A stretch of DNA of 64,000 nucleotides, taken from positions 49,414,001 to 49,478,000 of the forward strand of contig OX579635.1 in assembly GCA_951230915.1 (NCBI GenBank), read 5' to 3'. Within the stretch, counting starts at the first letter, position 1, and each line of letters begins with the position of its first letter. The notes under the pieces are model-generated. The model made no database searches. It was not told the origin of the DNA and saw nothing but the letters and a program-made list of their open reading frames with translations. Shown in pieces: positions 47,840 to 62,900 of this stretch. The translations under genes were made by a program, and so were the position numbers. The DNA is from Antitrichia curtipendula (taxonomy: Eukaryota; Streptophyta; Bryopsida; Hypnales; Leucodontaceae).

Positions 47840-50800
47840 TGGATTGAAATGACACACAAATTCAATATTTCCATGGATTCAAATACCTAAGGGTATTTGC
47901 AACATCCATAATTGGGTTTAAGTGCCTTCCTTAATCAAATTCCATGACATTGGATGTAGGGAGACACTTAAATACAGGCCCACTTTTATTCCAAATTTTT
48001 TTGATTCACGTAAACATGGATGGAAATGACACATAAATTCAATATTTTCATGGATTCAAAAACCTAAGGGTATTTGCAACTTCCACAATTGGATTCAAGT
48101 GCCTTCCCAAATCAAATTCCATGACATTGGATGTAGGGAGACACTTAAGTACAGGCCCACTTTTATTCCAAATTTGTTTCGATTCACGTAAGCATGGATT
48201 GAAATCACACACAAATTCAATATTTTCACGGATTGAATTACCTAAGGGTATTGGCAACTTCCACAATTGGATTCAAGTGCCTTCCCAAATCAAATTCCAT
48301 GACATTGGATGTAGGGAGACACTTAAATACAAGCCTACTTTTATTCCAAATTTGTTTTGATTCACGTAGGCATGGATTGAAATCACACACAAATTCAATA
48401 TTTTCATGGATTCAAATACCTAAGGGTATTTGCAACTTCCACAATTGGATTCAAGTGCCTTCCCAAATCAAATTCCATGACATTGGATGTAGGCAGACAC
48501 TTAAGTACAGGCCCATTTTTATTCCAAATTTGTTTCGATTCACGTAAGCATGGATTGAAATCACACACAAATTCAATATTTTCATGGATTCAAATACCTA
48601 AGGGTATTTGCAACTTCCACAATTGGATTGAAGTGCCTTCCCAAATCAAATTCCATGACATTGGACGTAGGGAGACACTTAAGTACAGGCCCATTTTTAT
48701 TCCAAATTTGTTTCGATTCACGTAAGCATGGATTGAAATCACACACAAATTCAATATTTTCACGGATTCAAATACCTAAGGGTATTGGCAACTTCCACAA
48801 TTGGATTCAAGAGCCTTCCCAAATCAAATTCCATAACATTGGATGTAGCGAGACACTTAAATACAAGCCTACTTTTATTCCAAATTTGTTTTGATTCACG
48901 TAGGCATGGATTGAAATGACACACAAATTCAATATTTTCATGGATTCAAATACCTAAGGGTATTTGCAACTTCCACAATTGGATTCAAGTGCCTTCCCAA
49001 ATCAAATTCCATGACATTGGATGTAGGGAGACACTTAAGTACAGGCCCACTTTTATTCCAAATTTGTTTTGATTTACGTAAGCATGGATTGAAATCACAC
49101 ACAAATTCAATATTTTCACGGATTCAATTACCTAAGGGTATTTGCAACTTCCACAATTGGATTCAAGTGCCTTCCCAAATCAAATTCCATGACATTGGAT
49201 GTAGGGAGACACTTAAATACAAGCCTACTTTTATTCCAAATTTGTTTTGATTCACGTAAACATGGATGGAAATGACACATAAATTCAATATTTTCATGGA
49301 TTCAAAAACCTAAGGGTATTTGCAACTTCCACAATTGGATTCAAGTGCCTTCCCAAATCAAATTCCATGACATTGGATGTAGGGAGACACTTAAATACAC
49401 GCCTACTTTTATTCCAAATTTGTTTTGATTCACGTAGGCATGGATTGAAATGACACACAAATTCAATATTTCCATGGATTCAAATACCTAAGGGTATTTG
49501 CAACATCCATAATTGGGTTTAAGTGCCTTCCCAAATCAAATTCCATGACATTGGATGTAGGGAGACACTTAAATACAGGCCCACTTTTATTCCAAATTTT
49601 TTTGATTCACGTAAACATGGATGGAAATACCACATAAATTCAATATTTTCATGGATTCAAAAACCTAAGGGTATTTGCAACTTCCACAATTGGATTCAAG
49701 TGCCTTCCCAAATCAAATTCCATGACATTGGATGTAGGGAGACACTTAAGTACAGGCCCACTTTTATTCCAAATTTGTTTCGATTCACGTAAGCATGGAT
49801 TGAAATCACACACAAATTCAATATTTTCACGGATTGAATTACCTAAGGGTATTGGCAACTTCCACAATTGGATTCAAGTGCCTTCCCAAATCAAATTCCA
49901 TGACATTGGATGTAGGGAGACACTTAAATACAAGCCTACTTTTATTCCAAATTTGTTTTGATTCACGTAGGCATGGATTGAAATCACACACAAATTCAAT
50001 ATTTTCATGGATTCAAATACCTAAGGGTATTTGCAACTTCCACAATTGGATTCAAGTGCCTTCCCAAATCAAATTCCATGACATTGGATGTAGGCAGACA
50101 CATAAGTACAGGCCCACTTTTATTCCAAATTTGTTTCGATTCACGTAAGCATGGATTGAAATCACACACAAATTCAATATTTTCATGGATTCAAATACCT
50201 AAGGGTATTCGCAACTTCCACAATTGGATTCAAGTGCCTTCCCAAATCAAATTCCATGACATTGGACGTAGGGAGACACTTAAGTACAGGCCCATTTTTA
50301 TTCCAAATTTGTTTCGATTCACGTAAGCATGGATTGAAATCACACACAAATTCAATATTTTCACGGATTCAAATACCTAAGGGTATTGGCAACTTCCACA
50401 ATTGGATTCAAGAGCCTTCCCAAATCAAATTCCATAACATTGGATGTAGGGAGACACTTAAATACAAGCCTACTTTTATTCCAAATTTGTTTTGATTCAC
50501 GTAGGCATGGATTGAAATGACACACAAATTCAATATTTTCATGGATTCAAATACCTAAGGGTATTTGCAACTTCCACAATTGGATTCAAGTGCCTTCCCA
50601 AATCAAATTCCATGACATTGGATGTAGGGAGACACTTAAGTACAGGCCCACTTTTATTCCAAATTTGTTTTGATTTACGTAAGCATGGATTGAAATCACA
50701 CACAAATTCAATATTTTCACGGATTCAATTACCTAAGGGTATTTGCAACTTCCACAATTGGATTCAAGTGCCTTCCCAAATCAAATTCCATGACATTGGA

Positions 50801-50850
50801 TGTAGGGAGACACTTAAATACAAGCCTACTTTTATTCCAAATTTGTTTTG
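47840..50850 (+). repeat. Higher-order repeat: 9-monomer (1,601 bp) duplication
   Basis: Block 47840-49250 recurs at 49441-50851. Rare shared variants are 'caacatccataattgggttt', 'aaatttttttgattcacg' (48003 and 49604), 'cacggattgaattacc' and 'caagagccttcc' with 'ccataacattgg'. The offset is 9x178 minus 1. Copies differ at several sites, for example cttaagtac/cataagtac near 48498 and 50099. Confidence 0.85.
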
Positions 50851-52199
50851 ATTCACGTAGGCATGGATTGAAATGACACACAAATTCAATATTTTCATGG
50901 ATTCAAATACCTAAGGGTATTTGCAACTTCCACAATTGGATTCAAGTGCCTTCCCAAATCAGATTCCATGACATTGGATGTAGGGAGACACTTAAGTACA
51001 GGCCCATTTTTATTCCAAATTTGTTTCGATTCACGTAAGCATGGATTGAAATCACACACAAATTCAATATTTTTATGGATTCAATTACCTAAGGGTATTG
51101 GCAACTTCCACAATTGGATTCAAGTGCCTTCCCAAATCAAATTCCATGACATTGGATGTAGGGAGACACTTAAATACAAGCCTACTTTTATTCCAAATTT
51201 GTTTTGATTCACGTAGGCATGGATTGAAATGACACACAAATTCAATATTTTCATGGATTCAAATACCTAAGGGTATTGGCAACTTCCACAATTGGATTCA
51301 AGTGCCTTCCCAAATCAAATTCCATGACATTGGATGTAGGGAGACACTTAAGTACAGGCCCATTTTTATTCCAAATTTGTTTCGATTCACGTAAGCATGG
51401 ATTGAAATCACACACAAATTCAATATTTTCATGGATTCAAATACCTAAGGGTATTTGCAACTTCCACAATTGGATTCAAGTGCCTTCCCAAATCAAATTC
51501 CATGACATTGGATGTAGGGAGACACTTAAGTACAGGCCCATTTTTATTCCAAATTTGTTTCGATTCACGTAAGCATGGATTGAAATGACACACAAATTCA
51601 ATATTTTCATGGATTCAAATACCTAAGGGTATTTGCAACTTCCACAATTGGATTCAAGTGCCTTCCCAAATCAAATTCCATGACATTGGATGTAGGGAGA
51701 CACTTAAGTACAGGCCCACTTTTATTCCAAATTTGTTTTGATTCACGTAGGCATGGATTGAAATCACACACAAATTCAATATTTTCATGGATTCAAATAC
51801 CTAAGGGTATTTGCAACTTCCACAATTGGATTCAAGTGCCTTCCCAAATCAAATTCCATGACATTGGATGTAGGGAGACACTTAAATACAAGCCTACTTT
51901 TATTCCAAATTTGTTTTGATTCACGTAGGCATGGATTGAAATCACACACAGATTCAATATTTCCATGGATTCAAATACCTAAGGGTATTTGCAACTTCCA
52001 CAATTAGATTCAAGTGCCTTCCCAAATCAAATTCCATGACATTGGATGTAGGGAGACACTTAAGTACAGGCCCACTTTTATTCCAAATTTGTTTTGATTC
52101 ACGTAGGCATGGATTGAAATCACACACAAATTCAATATTTTCATGGATTCAAATACCTAAGGGTATTTGCAACTTCCACAATTGGATTCAAGTGCCTTC

Positions 52200-54070
52200 C
52201 CAAATCAAATTCCATGACATTGGATGTAGGGAGACACTTAAGTACAGGCCCATTTTTATTCCAAATTTGTTTCGATTCACGTAGGCAGGGATTAAAATCA
52301 CACACAAATTCAATATTTTCACGGATTCAATTACCTAAGGGTATTGGCAACTTCCACAATTGGATTCAAGTGCCTTCCCAAATCAAATTCCATGACATTG
52401 GATGTAGGGAGACACTTAAGTACAGGCCCATTTTTATTCCAAATTTGTTTCGATTCACGTAAGCATGGATTGAAATCACACACAAATTCAATATTTTCAT
52501 GGATTCAAATACCTAAGGGTATTTGCAACTTCCACAATTGGATTCAAGTGCCTTCCCAAATCAAATTCCATGACATTGGATGTAGGGAGACACTTAAGTA
52601 CAGGCCCATTTTTATTCCAAATTTGTTTCGATTCACGTAAGCATGGATTGAAATCACACACAAATTCAATATTTTCATGGATTCAAATACCTAAGGGTAT
52701 TTGCAACTTCCACAATTGGATTCAAGTGCCTTCCCAAATCAAATTCCATGACATTGGATGTAGGGAGACACTTAAGTACAGGCCCACTTTTATTCCAAAT
52801 TTGTTTTGATTCACGTAGGCATGGATTGAAATCACACACAAATTCAATATTTTCATGGATTCAAATACCTAAGGGTATTTGCAACTTCCACAATTGGATT
52901 CAAGTGCCTTCCCAAATCAAATTCCATGACATTGGATGTAGGGAGACACTTAAATACAAGCCTACTTTTATTCCAAATTTGTTTTGATTCACGTAGGCAT
53001 GGATTGAAATGACACACAAATTCAATATTTTCATGGATTCAAATACCTAAGGGTATTTGCAACTTCCACAATTAGATTCAAGTGCCTTCCCAAATCAAAT
53101 TCCATGACATTGGATGTAGGGAGACACTTAAGTACAGGCCCACTTTTATTCCAAATTTGTTTTGATTCACGTAGGCATGGATTGAAATCACACACAAATT
53201 CAATATTTTCATGGATTCAAATACCTAAGGGTATTTGCAACTTCCACAATTGGATTCAAGTGCCTTCCCAAATCAAATTCCATGACATTGGATGTAGGGA
53301 GACACTTAAATACAAGCCTACTTTTATTCCAAATTTGTTTTGATTCACGTAGGCATGGATTGAAATGACACACAAATTCAATATTTTCATGGATTCAAAT
53401 ACCTAAGGGTATTTGCAACTTCGACAATTAGATTCAAGTGCCTTCCCAAATCAAATTCCATGACATTGGATGTAGGGAGACACTTAAGTACAGGCCCACT
53501 TTTATTCCAAATTTGTTTTGATTCACGTAGGCATGGATTGAAATCACACACAAATTCAATATTTTCATGGATTCAAATACCTAAGGGTATTTGCAACTTC
53601 CACAATTGGATTCAAGTGCCTTCCCAAATCAAATTCCATGACAGTGGATGTAGGGAGACACTTAAGTACAGGCCCATTTTTATTCCAAATTTGTTTCGAT
53701 TCACGTAGGCAGGGATTAAAATCACACACAAATTCAATATTTTCACGGATTCAATTACCTAAGGGTATTGGCAACTTCCACAATTGGATTCAAGTGCCTT
53801 CCCAAATCAAATTCCATGACATTGGATGTAGGGAGACACTTAAGTACAGGCCCATTTTTATTCCAAATTTGTTTCGATTCACGTAAGCATGGATTGAAAT
53901 CACACACAAATTCAATATTTTCATGGATTCAAATACCTAAGGGTATTTGCAACTTCCACAATTGGATTCAAGTGCCTTCCCAAATCAAATTCCATGACAT
54001 TGGATGTAGGGAGACACTTAAGTACAGGCCCATTTTTATTCCAAATTTGTTTCGATTCACGTAGGCATGG
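52200..54070 (+). repeat. Higher-order repeat: 8-monomer (1,424 bp) duplication
   Basis: The rare variant 'gtaggcagggattaaaatc' at 52281 recurs at 53705, and the surrounding monomers match at the same offset of 1,424. Confidence 0.85.
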
Positions 54071-55979
54071 ATTGAAATGACACACAAATTCAATATTTTC
54101 ATGGATTCAAATACCTAAGGGTATTTGCAACTTCCACAATTGGATTCAAGTGCCTTCCCAAATCAAATTCCATGACATTGGATGTTGGGAGACACTTAAG
54201 TACAGGCCCATTTTTATTCCAAATTTGTTTCGATTCACGTAAGCATGGATTGAAATCACACACAAATTCAATATTTTCATGGATTCAAATACCTAAGGGT
54301 ATTTGCAACTTCCACAATTGGATTCAAGTGCCTTCCCAAATCAAATTCCATGACATTGGATGTAGGGAGACACTTAAGTACAGGCCCACTTTTATTCCAA
54401 ATTTGTTTTGATTCACGTAGGCAAGGGTTGAAATCACACACAAATTCAATATTTTCATGGATTCAAATACCTAAGGGTATTTGCAACTTCCACAATTGGA
54501 TTCAAGTGCCTTCCCAAATCAAATTCCATGACATTGGATGTAGGGAGACACTTAAATACAAGCCTACTTTTATTCCAAATTTGTTTTGATTCACGTAGGC
54601 ATGGATTGAAATGACACACAAATTCAATATTTTCATGGATTCAAATACCTAAGGGTATTTGCAACTTCCACAATTGGATTCAAGTGCCTTCCCAAATCAA
54701 ATTCCATGACATTGGATGTAGGGAGACACTTAAGTACAGGCCCACTTTTATTCCAAATTTGTTTTGATTCACGTAGGCATGGATTGAAATCACACACAAA
54801 TTCAATATTTTCATGGATTCAAATACCTAAGGGTATTTGCAACTTCCACAATTGGATTCAAGTGCCTTCCCAAATCAAATTCCATGATATTGGATGTAGG
54901 GAGACACTTAAGTACAGGCCCATTTTTATTCCAAATTTGTTTCGATTCACGTAAGCATGGATTGAAATGACACACAAATTCAATATTTTCACGGATTCAA
55001 ATACCTAAGGGTATTTGCAACTTCCACAATTGGATTCAAGTGCCTTCCCAAATCAAATTCCATGACATTGGATGTAGGGAGACACTTAAATACAAGCCTA
55101 CTTTTATTCCAAATTTGTTTTGATTCACGTAGGCATGGATTGAAATGACACACAAATTCAATATTTTCATGGATTCAAATACCTAAGGGTATTTGCAACT
55201 TCCACAATTGGATTCAAGTGCCTTCCCAAATCAAATTCCATGACATTGAATGTAGGGAGACACTTAAGTACAGGCCCATTTTTATTCCAAATTTGTTTCG
55301 ATTCACGTAAGCATGGATTGAAATCACACACAAATTCAATATTTTCACGGGTTCAATTACCTAAGGGTATTGGCAACTTCCACAATTGGATTCAAGTGCC
55401 TTCCCAAATCAAATTCCATGACATTGGATGTAGGGAGACACTTAAATACAAGCCTACTTTTATTCCAAATTTGTTTTGATTCACGTAGGCATGGATTGAA
55501 ATGACACACAAATTCAATATTTTCATGGATTCAAATACCTAAGGGTATTTGCAACTTCCACAATTGGATTCAAGTGCCTTCCCAAATCAAATTCCATGAC
55601 ATTGGATGTAGGGAGACATTTAAGTACAGGCCCATTTTTATTCCAAATTTGTTTTGATTCACGTAAGCATGGATTGAAATGACACACAAATTCAATATTT
55701 TCACGGATTCAATTACCTAAGGGTATTGGCAACTTCCACAATTGGATTCAAGTGCCTTCCCAAATCAAATTCCATGACATTGGATGTAGGGAGACACTTA
55801 AGTACAGGCCCACTTTTATTCCAAATTTGTTTCGATTCACGTAAGCATGGATTGAAATCACACACAAATTCAATATTTTCATGGATTCAAATACCTAAGG
55901 GTATTTGCAACTTCCACAATTGGATTCAAGTGCCTTCCCAAATCAAATTCCATGACATTGGATGTAGGGAGACACTTAA

Positions 55980-58900
55980 ATACAGGCCCACTTTATTCCA
56001 AATTTGTTTCAATTCACGTAGGCATGGATTGAAATGACACACAAATTCAATATTTTCATGGATTCAATTACCTAAGGATATTGGCAACTTCCACAATTGG
56101 ATTCAAGTGCCTTCCCAAATCAAATTCCATGACATTGGATGTAGGGAGACACTTAAGTACAGGCCCACTTTTATTCCAAATTTGTTTTTATTCACATAAG
56201 CATGGATTGAAATCACACACAAATTCAATATTTTCATGGATTCAAATACCTAAGGGTATTGGCAACTTCCACAATTGGATTCAAGAGCCTTCCCAAATCA
56301 AATTCCATGATATTGGATGTAGGGAGACACTTAAGTACAGGCCCATTTTTATTCCAAATTTGTTTCGATTCACGTAAGCATGGATTGAAATCACACACAA
56401 ATTCAATATTTTCACGGGTTCAATTTCCTAAGGGTATTGGCAACTTCCACAATTGGATTCAAGTGCCTTCCCAAATCAAATTCCATGACATTGGATGTAG
56501 GGAGACACTTAAATACAAGCCTACTTTTATTCCAAATTTGTTTTGATTCACGTAGGCATGGATTGAAATGACACACAAATTCATTATTTTCATGGATTCA
56601 AATACCTAAGGGTATTTGCAACTTCCACAATTGGATTCAAGTGCCTTCCCAAATCAAATTCCATGACATTGGATGTAGGGAGACACTTAAATACAAGCCC
56701 ACTTTTATTCCAAATTTGTTTGGATTCACGTAGGCATGGATTGAAATGACACACAAATTCAATATTTTCATGGATTCAAATACCTAAGGGTATTTGCAAC
56801 TTCCACAATTGGATTCAAGTGCCTTCCCAAATCAAATTCCATGACATTGGACGTAGGGAGACATTTAAGTACAGGCCCATTTTTATTCCAAATTTGTTTC
56901 GATTCACGTGAGCATGGATTGAAATGACACACAAATTCAATATTTTCATGGATTCAAATACCTAAGAGTATTTGCAACTTCCACAATTGGATTCAAGTGC
57001 CTTCCCAAATCAAATTCCATGACATTGGATGTAGGGAGACACTTAAGTACAGGCCCATTTTTATTCCAAATTTGTTTCGATTCACGTAAGTATGGATTGA
57101 AATCACACACAAATTTAATATTTCCATGGATTCAATTACCTAAGGGTATTGGCAACTTCCACAATTGGATTCAAGTGCCTTCCCAAATCAAATTCCATGA
57201 CATTGGATGTAGGGAGACACATAAGTACAGGCCCTTTTTTATTCCAAATTTGTTTCGATTCACGTAAGCATGGATTGAAATCACACACAAATTCAATATT
57301 TTCATGGATTCAAATACCTAAGGGTATTTGCAACTTCCACAATTGGATTCAAGTGCCTTCCCAAATCAAATTCCATGACATTGGATGTAGGGAGACACTT
57401 AAATACAGGGCCACTTTATTCCAAATTTGTTTCAATTCACGTAAGCATGGATTGAAATCACACACAAATTCAATATTTTCATGGATTCAAATACCTAAGG
57501 GTAATTGCAACTTCCACAATTGGATTCAAGTGCCTTCCCAAATCAAATTCCATGACATTGGATGTAGGGCGACACTTAAGTACAGGCCCATTTTTATTCC
57601 AAATTTGTTATTATTCACATAAGCATGGATTGAAATCACACACAAATTCAATATTTCCATGGATTCAAATACCTAAGGGTATTGGCAACTTCCACAATTG
57701 GATTCAAGTGCCTTCCCAAATCAAATTCCATGACATTGGATGTAGGGAGACACTTAAGTACAGGCCCATTTTTATTCCAAATTTGTTTCGATTCACGTAA
57801 GCATGGATTGAAATGACACACAAATTCAATATTTTCACGGGTTCAATTACCTAAAGGTATTGGCAACTTCCACAATTGGATTCAAGTGCCTTCCCAAATC
57901 AAATTCCATGACATTGGATGTAGGGAGACACTTAAATACAAGCCTACTTTTATTCCAAATTTGTTTTGATTCACGTAGGCATGGATTGAAATGACACACA
58001 AATTCAATATTTTCATGGATTCAAATACCTAAGGGTATTGGCAACTTCCACAATTGGATTCAAGTGCCTTCCCAAATCAAATTCCATGACATTGGATGTA
58101 GGGAGACACTTAAGTACACGCCCGCTTTTATTCCAAATTTGTTTTGATTCACGTAGGCATGGATTGAAATGACATACAAATTCAATATTTTCATGGATTC
58201 AAATACCTAAGGGTATTGGCAACTTCCACAATTAGATTCAAGTGCCTTCCCAAATCAAATTCCATGACATTGGATGTAGGGAGACACTTAAGTACAGGCC
58301 CACTTTTATTCCAAATTTGTTTCGATTCACGTAAGCATGGATTGAAATCACACACAAATTCAATATTTTCACGGGTTCAATTACCTAAGGGTATTTGCAA
58401 CCTCCACAATTGGATTCAAGTGCCTTCCCAAATCAAATTCCATGACATTGGATGTAGGGAGACACTTAAGTACATGCCCATTTTTATTCCAAATTTGTTT
58501 CGATTCACGTAAGCATGGATTGAAATCACATACAAATTCAATATTTTCACGGGTTCAATTACCTAAGGGTATTTGCAACTTCCACAATTGGATTCAAGTG
58601 CCTTCTCAAATCAAATTCCATGACATTGGATGTAGGGAGACACTTAAGTATAGGCCCACTTTTATTCCAAATTTGTTTTGATTCACGTAGGCATGGATTG
58701 AAATGACACACAAATTCAATATTTTCATGGATTCAAATACCTAAGGGTATTTGCAACTTCCACAATTGGATTCAAGTGCCTTCCCAAATCAAATTCCATG
58801 ACATTGGATGTAGGGAGACACTTAAATACAAGCCCACTTTTATTCCAAATTTGTTTTGATTCACGTAGGCATGGATTGAAATGACACACAAATTCAATAT

Positions 58901-59920
58901 TTTCATGGATTCAAATACCTAAGGGTATTTGCAACTTCCACAATTGGATTCAAGTGCCTTCCCAAATCAAATTCCATGACATTGGATGTAGGGAGACACT
59001 TAAGTACAGGCCCACTTTATTCCAAATTTGTTTCGATTCACGTAAGCATGGATTGAAATCACATACAAATTCAATATTTTCATGGATTCAAATACCTAAG
59101 GGTAATTGCAACTTCCACAATTGGATTGAAGTGCCTTCCCAAATCAAATTCCATGACATTGGATGTAGGGAGACACTTAAGTACAGGCCCACTTTTATTC
59201 CAAATTTGATTCGATTCACATAAGCATGGATTGAAATGACACACAAATTCAATATTTTCATGGATTCAAATACCTAAGGGTATTGGCAACTTCCACAATT
59301 GGATTCAAGTGCCTTCCCAAATCAAATTCCATGACATTGAATGTAGGGAGACACTTAAGTACAGGCCCATTTTTATTCCAAATTTGTTTCGATTCACGTA
59401 AGCATGGATTGAAATCACACACAAATTCAATATTTTCATGGATTCAAATACCTAAGGGTATTTGCAACTTCCACAATTGGATTCAAGTGCCTTCCCAAAT
59501 CAAATTCCATGACATTGGATGTAGGGAGACACTTAAGTACAGGCCCACTTTTATTCCAAATTTGTTTCGATTCACATAAGCATGGATTGAAATGACACAC
59601 AAATTCAATATTTTCATGGATTCAAATACCTAAGGGTATTGGCAACTTCCACAATTGGATTCAAGTGCCTTCCCAAATCAAATTCCATGACATTGGATGT
59701 AGGGAGACACTTAAGTACAGGCCCATTTTTATTCCAAATTTGTTTCGATTCACGTAAGCATGGATTGAAATCACACACAAATTCAATATTTTCATGGATT
59801 CAAATACCTAAGGGTATTGGCAACTTCCACAATTGGATTCAAGTGCCTTCCCAAATCAAATTCCATGACATTGGATGTAGGGAGACACTTAAGTACAGGC
59901 CCACTTTATTCCAAATTTGT
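55980..59920 (+). repeat. Satellite segment marked by a 1-bp deletion in 'ccacttttatt'
   Basis: The 'ccactttatt' deletion variant occurs at about 55991, 57414, 59015 and 59904. Spacings are 1,423, 1,601 and 889, i.e. 8, 9 and 5 monomers less one base. It fuses two reading frames into 103-157 codon frames, which are artefacts. Confidence 0.8.
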
Positions 59921-62900
59921 TTCGATTCACGTAAGCATGGATTGAAATCACATACAAATTCAATATTTTCATGGATTCAAATACCTAAGGGTAATTGCAA
60001 CTTCCACAATTGGATTCAAGTGCCTTCCCAAATCAAATTCCATGACATTGGATGTAGGGAGCCACTTAAGTACAGGCTCACTTTTATTCCAAATTTGTTT
60101 CGATTCACATAAGCATGGATTGAAATCACACACAAATTCAATATTTTCATGGATTCAAATACCTAAGGGTATTGGCAACTTCCACAATTGGATTCAAGTG
60201 CCTTCCCAAATCAAATTCCATGACATTGGATGTAGGGAGACACTTAAGTACAGGCCCACTTTTATTCCAAATTTGATTCGATTCACATAAGCATGGATTG
60301 AAATGACACACAAATTCAATATTTTCATGGATTCAAATACCTAAGGGTAATTGCAACTTCCACAATTGGATTCAAGTGCCTTCCCAAATCAAATTCCATG
60401 ACATTGGATGTAGGGAGACACTTAAGTACAGGCCCATTTTTATTCCAAATTTGTTTCGATTCACGTAAGCATGGATTGAAATCACACACAAATTCAATAT
60501 TTCCATGGATTCAATTACCTAAGGGTATTGGCAACTTCCACAATTGGATTCAAGTGCCTTCCCAAATCAAATTCCATGACATTGGATGTAGGGAGACACT
60601 TAAGTACAGGCCATTTTTATTCCAAATTTGTTTCGATTCACGTAAGCATGGATTGAAATCACACACAAATTCAATATTTTCACGGGTTCAATTACCTAAG
60701 GGTATTGGCAACTTCCACAATTGGATTCAAGTGCCTTCCCAAATCAAATTCCATGACATTGGATGTAGGGAGACACTTAAATACAAGCCTACTTTTATTC
60801 CAAATTTGTTTTGGTTCACGTAGGCATGGATTGAAATCACACACAAATTCAATATTTTTATGGATTCAAATACCTAAGGGTATTTGCAACTTCCACAATT
60901 GGATTCAAGTGCCTTCCCAAATCAAATTCCATGACATTGGACGTAGGGAGACACTTAAGTACAGGCCCATTTTTATTCCAAATTTGTTTCGATTCACGTA
61001 AGCATGGATTGAAATCACACACAAATTCAATATTTCCATGGATTCAATTACCTAAGGGTATTGGCAACTTCCACAATTGGATTCAAGTGCCTTCCCAAAT
61101 CAAATTCCATGACATTGGATGTAGGGAGACACTTAAGTACAGGCCCACTTTTATTCCAAATTTGTTTTGATTCACATAGGCATGGATTGAAATCACACAC
61201 AAATTCAATATTTTTATGGATTCAAATACCTAAGGGTATTTGCAACTTCCACAATTGGATTCAAGTGCCTTCCCAAATCAAATTCCATGACATTGGACGT
61301 AGGGAGACACTTAAGTACAGGCCCATTTTTATTCCAAATTTGTTTCGATTCACGTAAGCATGGATTGAAATGACACACAAATTCAATATTTTCACGGGTT
61401 CAATTACCTAAGGGTATTGGCAACTTCCACAATTGGATTCAAGTGCCTTCCCAAATCAAATTCCATGACATTGGATGTAGGGAGACACGTAAATACAAGC
61501 CTACTTTTATTCCAAATTTGTTTTGATTCACGTAGGCATGGATTGAAATGACACACAAATTCAATATTTTCATGGATTCAAATACCTAAGGGTATTTGCA
61601 ACTTCCACAATTGGATTCAAGTTTCTTCCCAAATCAAATTCCATGACATTGGATGTAGGGAGACACTTAAGTACAGGCCCATTTTTATTCCAAATTTGTT
61701 TCGATTCACATAAGCATGGATTGAAATGACACACAAATTCAATATTTTCATGGATTCAAATACCTAAGGGTATTGGCAACCTCCACAATTGAATTCAAGT
61801 GCCTTCCCAAATCAAATTCCATGACATTGGATGTAGGGAGACACTTAAGTACAGGCCCACTTTTATTCCAAATTTGATTCGATTCACGTAAGCATGGATT
61901 GAAATGACACACAAATTCAATATTTTTATGGATTCAAATACCTAAGGGTATTTGCAACTTCCACAATTGGATTCAAGTGCCTTCCCAAATCAAATTCCAT
62001 GACATTGGATGTAGGGAGACACTTAAGTACAGGCCCATTTTTATTCCAAATTTGTTTCGATTCACGTAAGCATGGATTGAAATCACACACAAATTCAATA
62101 TTTTCATGGATTCAAATACCTAAGGGTATTTGCAACTTCCACAATTGGATTCAAGTGCCTTCCCAAATCAAATTCCATGACATTGGACGTAGGGAGACAC
62201 TTAAGTACAGGCCCACTTTTATTCCAAATTTGTTTTGATTCACGTAAGCATGGATTGAAATGACACACAAATTCAATATTTTCATGGATTCAAATACCTA
62301 AGGGTATTTGCAACTTCCACAATTGGATTCAAGTGCCTTCCCAAATCAAATTCCATGACATTGGATGTAGGGAGACACTTAAGTACAGGCCCACTTTTAT
62401 TCCAAATTTGTTTTGATTCACGTAGGCATGGATTGAAATGACACACAAATTCAATATTTTTATGGATTCAAATACCTAAGGGTATTGGCAACTTCCACAA
62501 TTGGATTCACGTGCCTTCCCAAATCAAATTCCATGACATTGGATGTAGGGAGACACTTAAGTACAGGCCCACTTTTATTCCAAATTTGTTTTGATTCACG
62601 TAAGCATGGATTGAAATGACACACAAATTCAATATTTTCACGGATTCAATTACCTAAGGGTATTTGCAACTTCCACAATTGGATTCAAGTGCCTTTCCAA
62701 ATCAAATTCCATGACATTGGATGTAGGGAGACACTTAAGTACAGGCCCACTTTTATTCCAAATTTGTTTTGATTCACGTAGGCATGGATTGAAATGACAC
62801 ACAAATTCAATATTTTTATGGATTCAAATACCTAAGGGTATTGGCAACTTCCACAATTGAATTCAAGTGCCTTCCCAAATCAAATTCCATGACATTGGAT

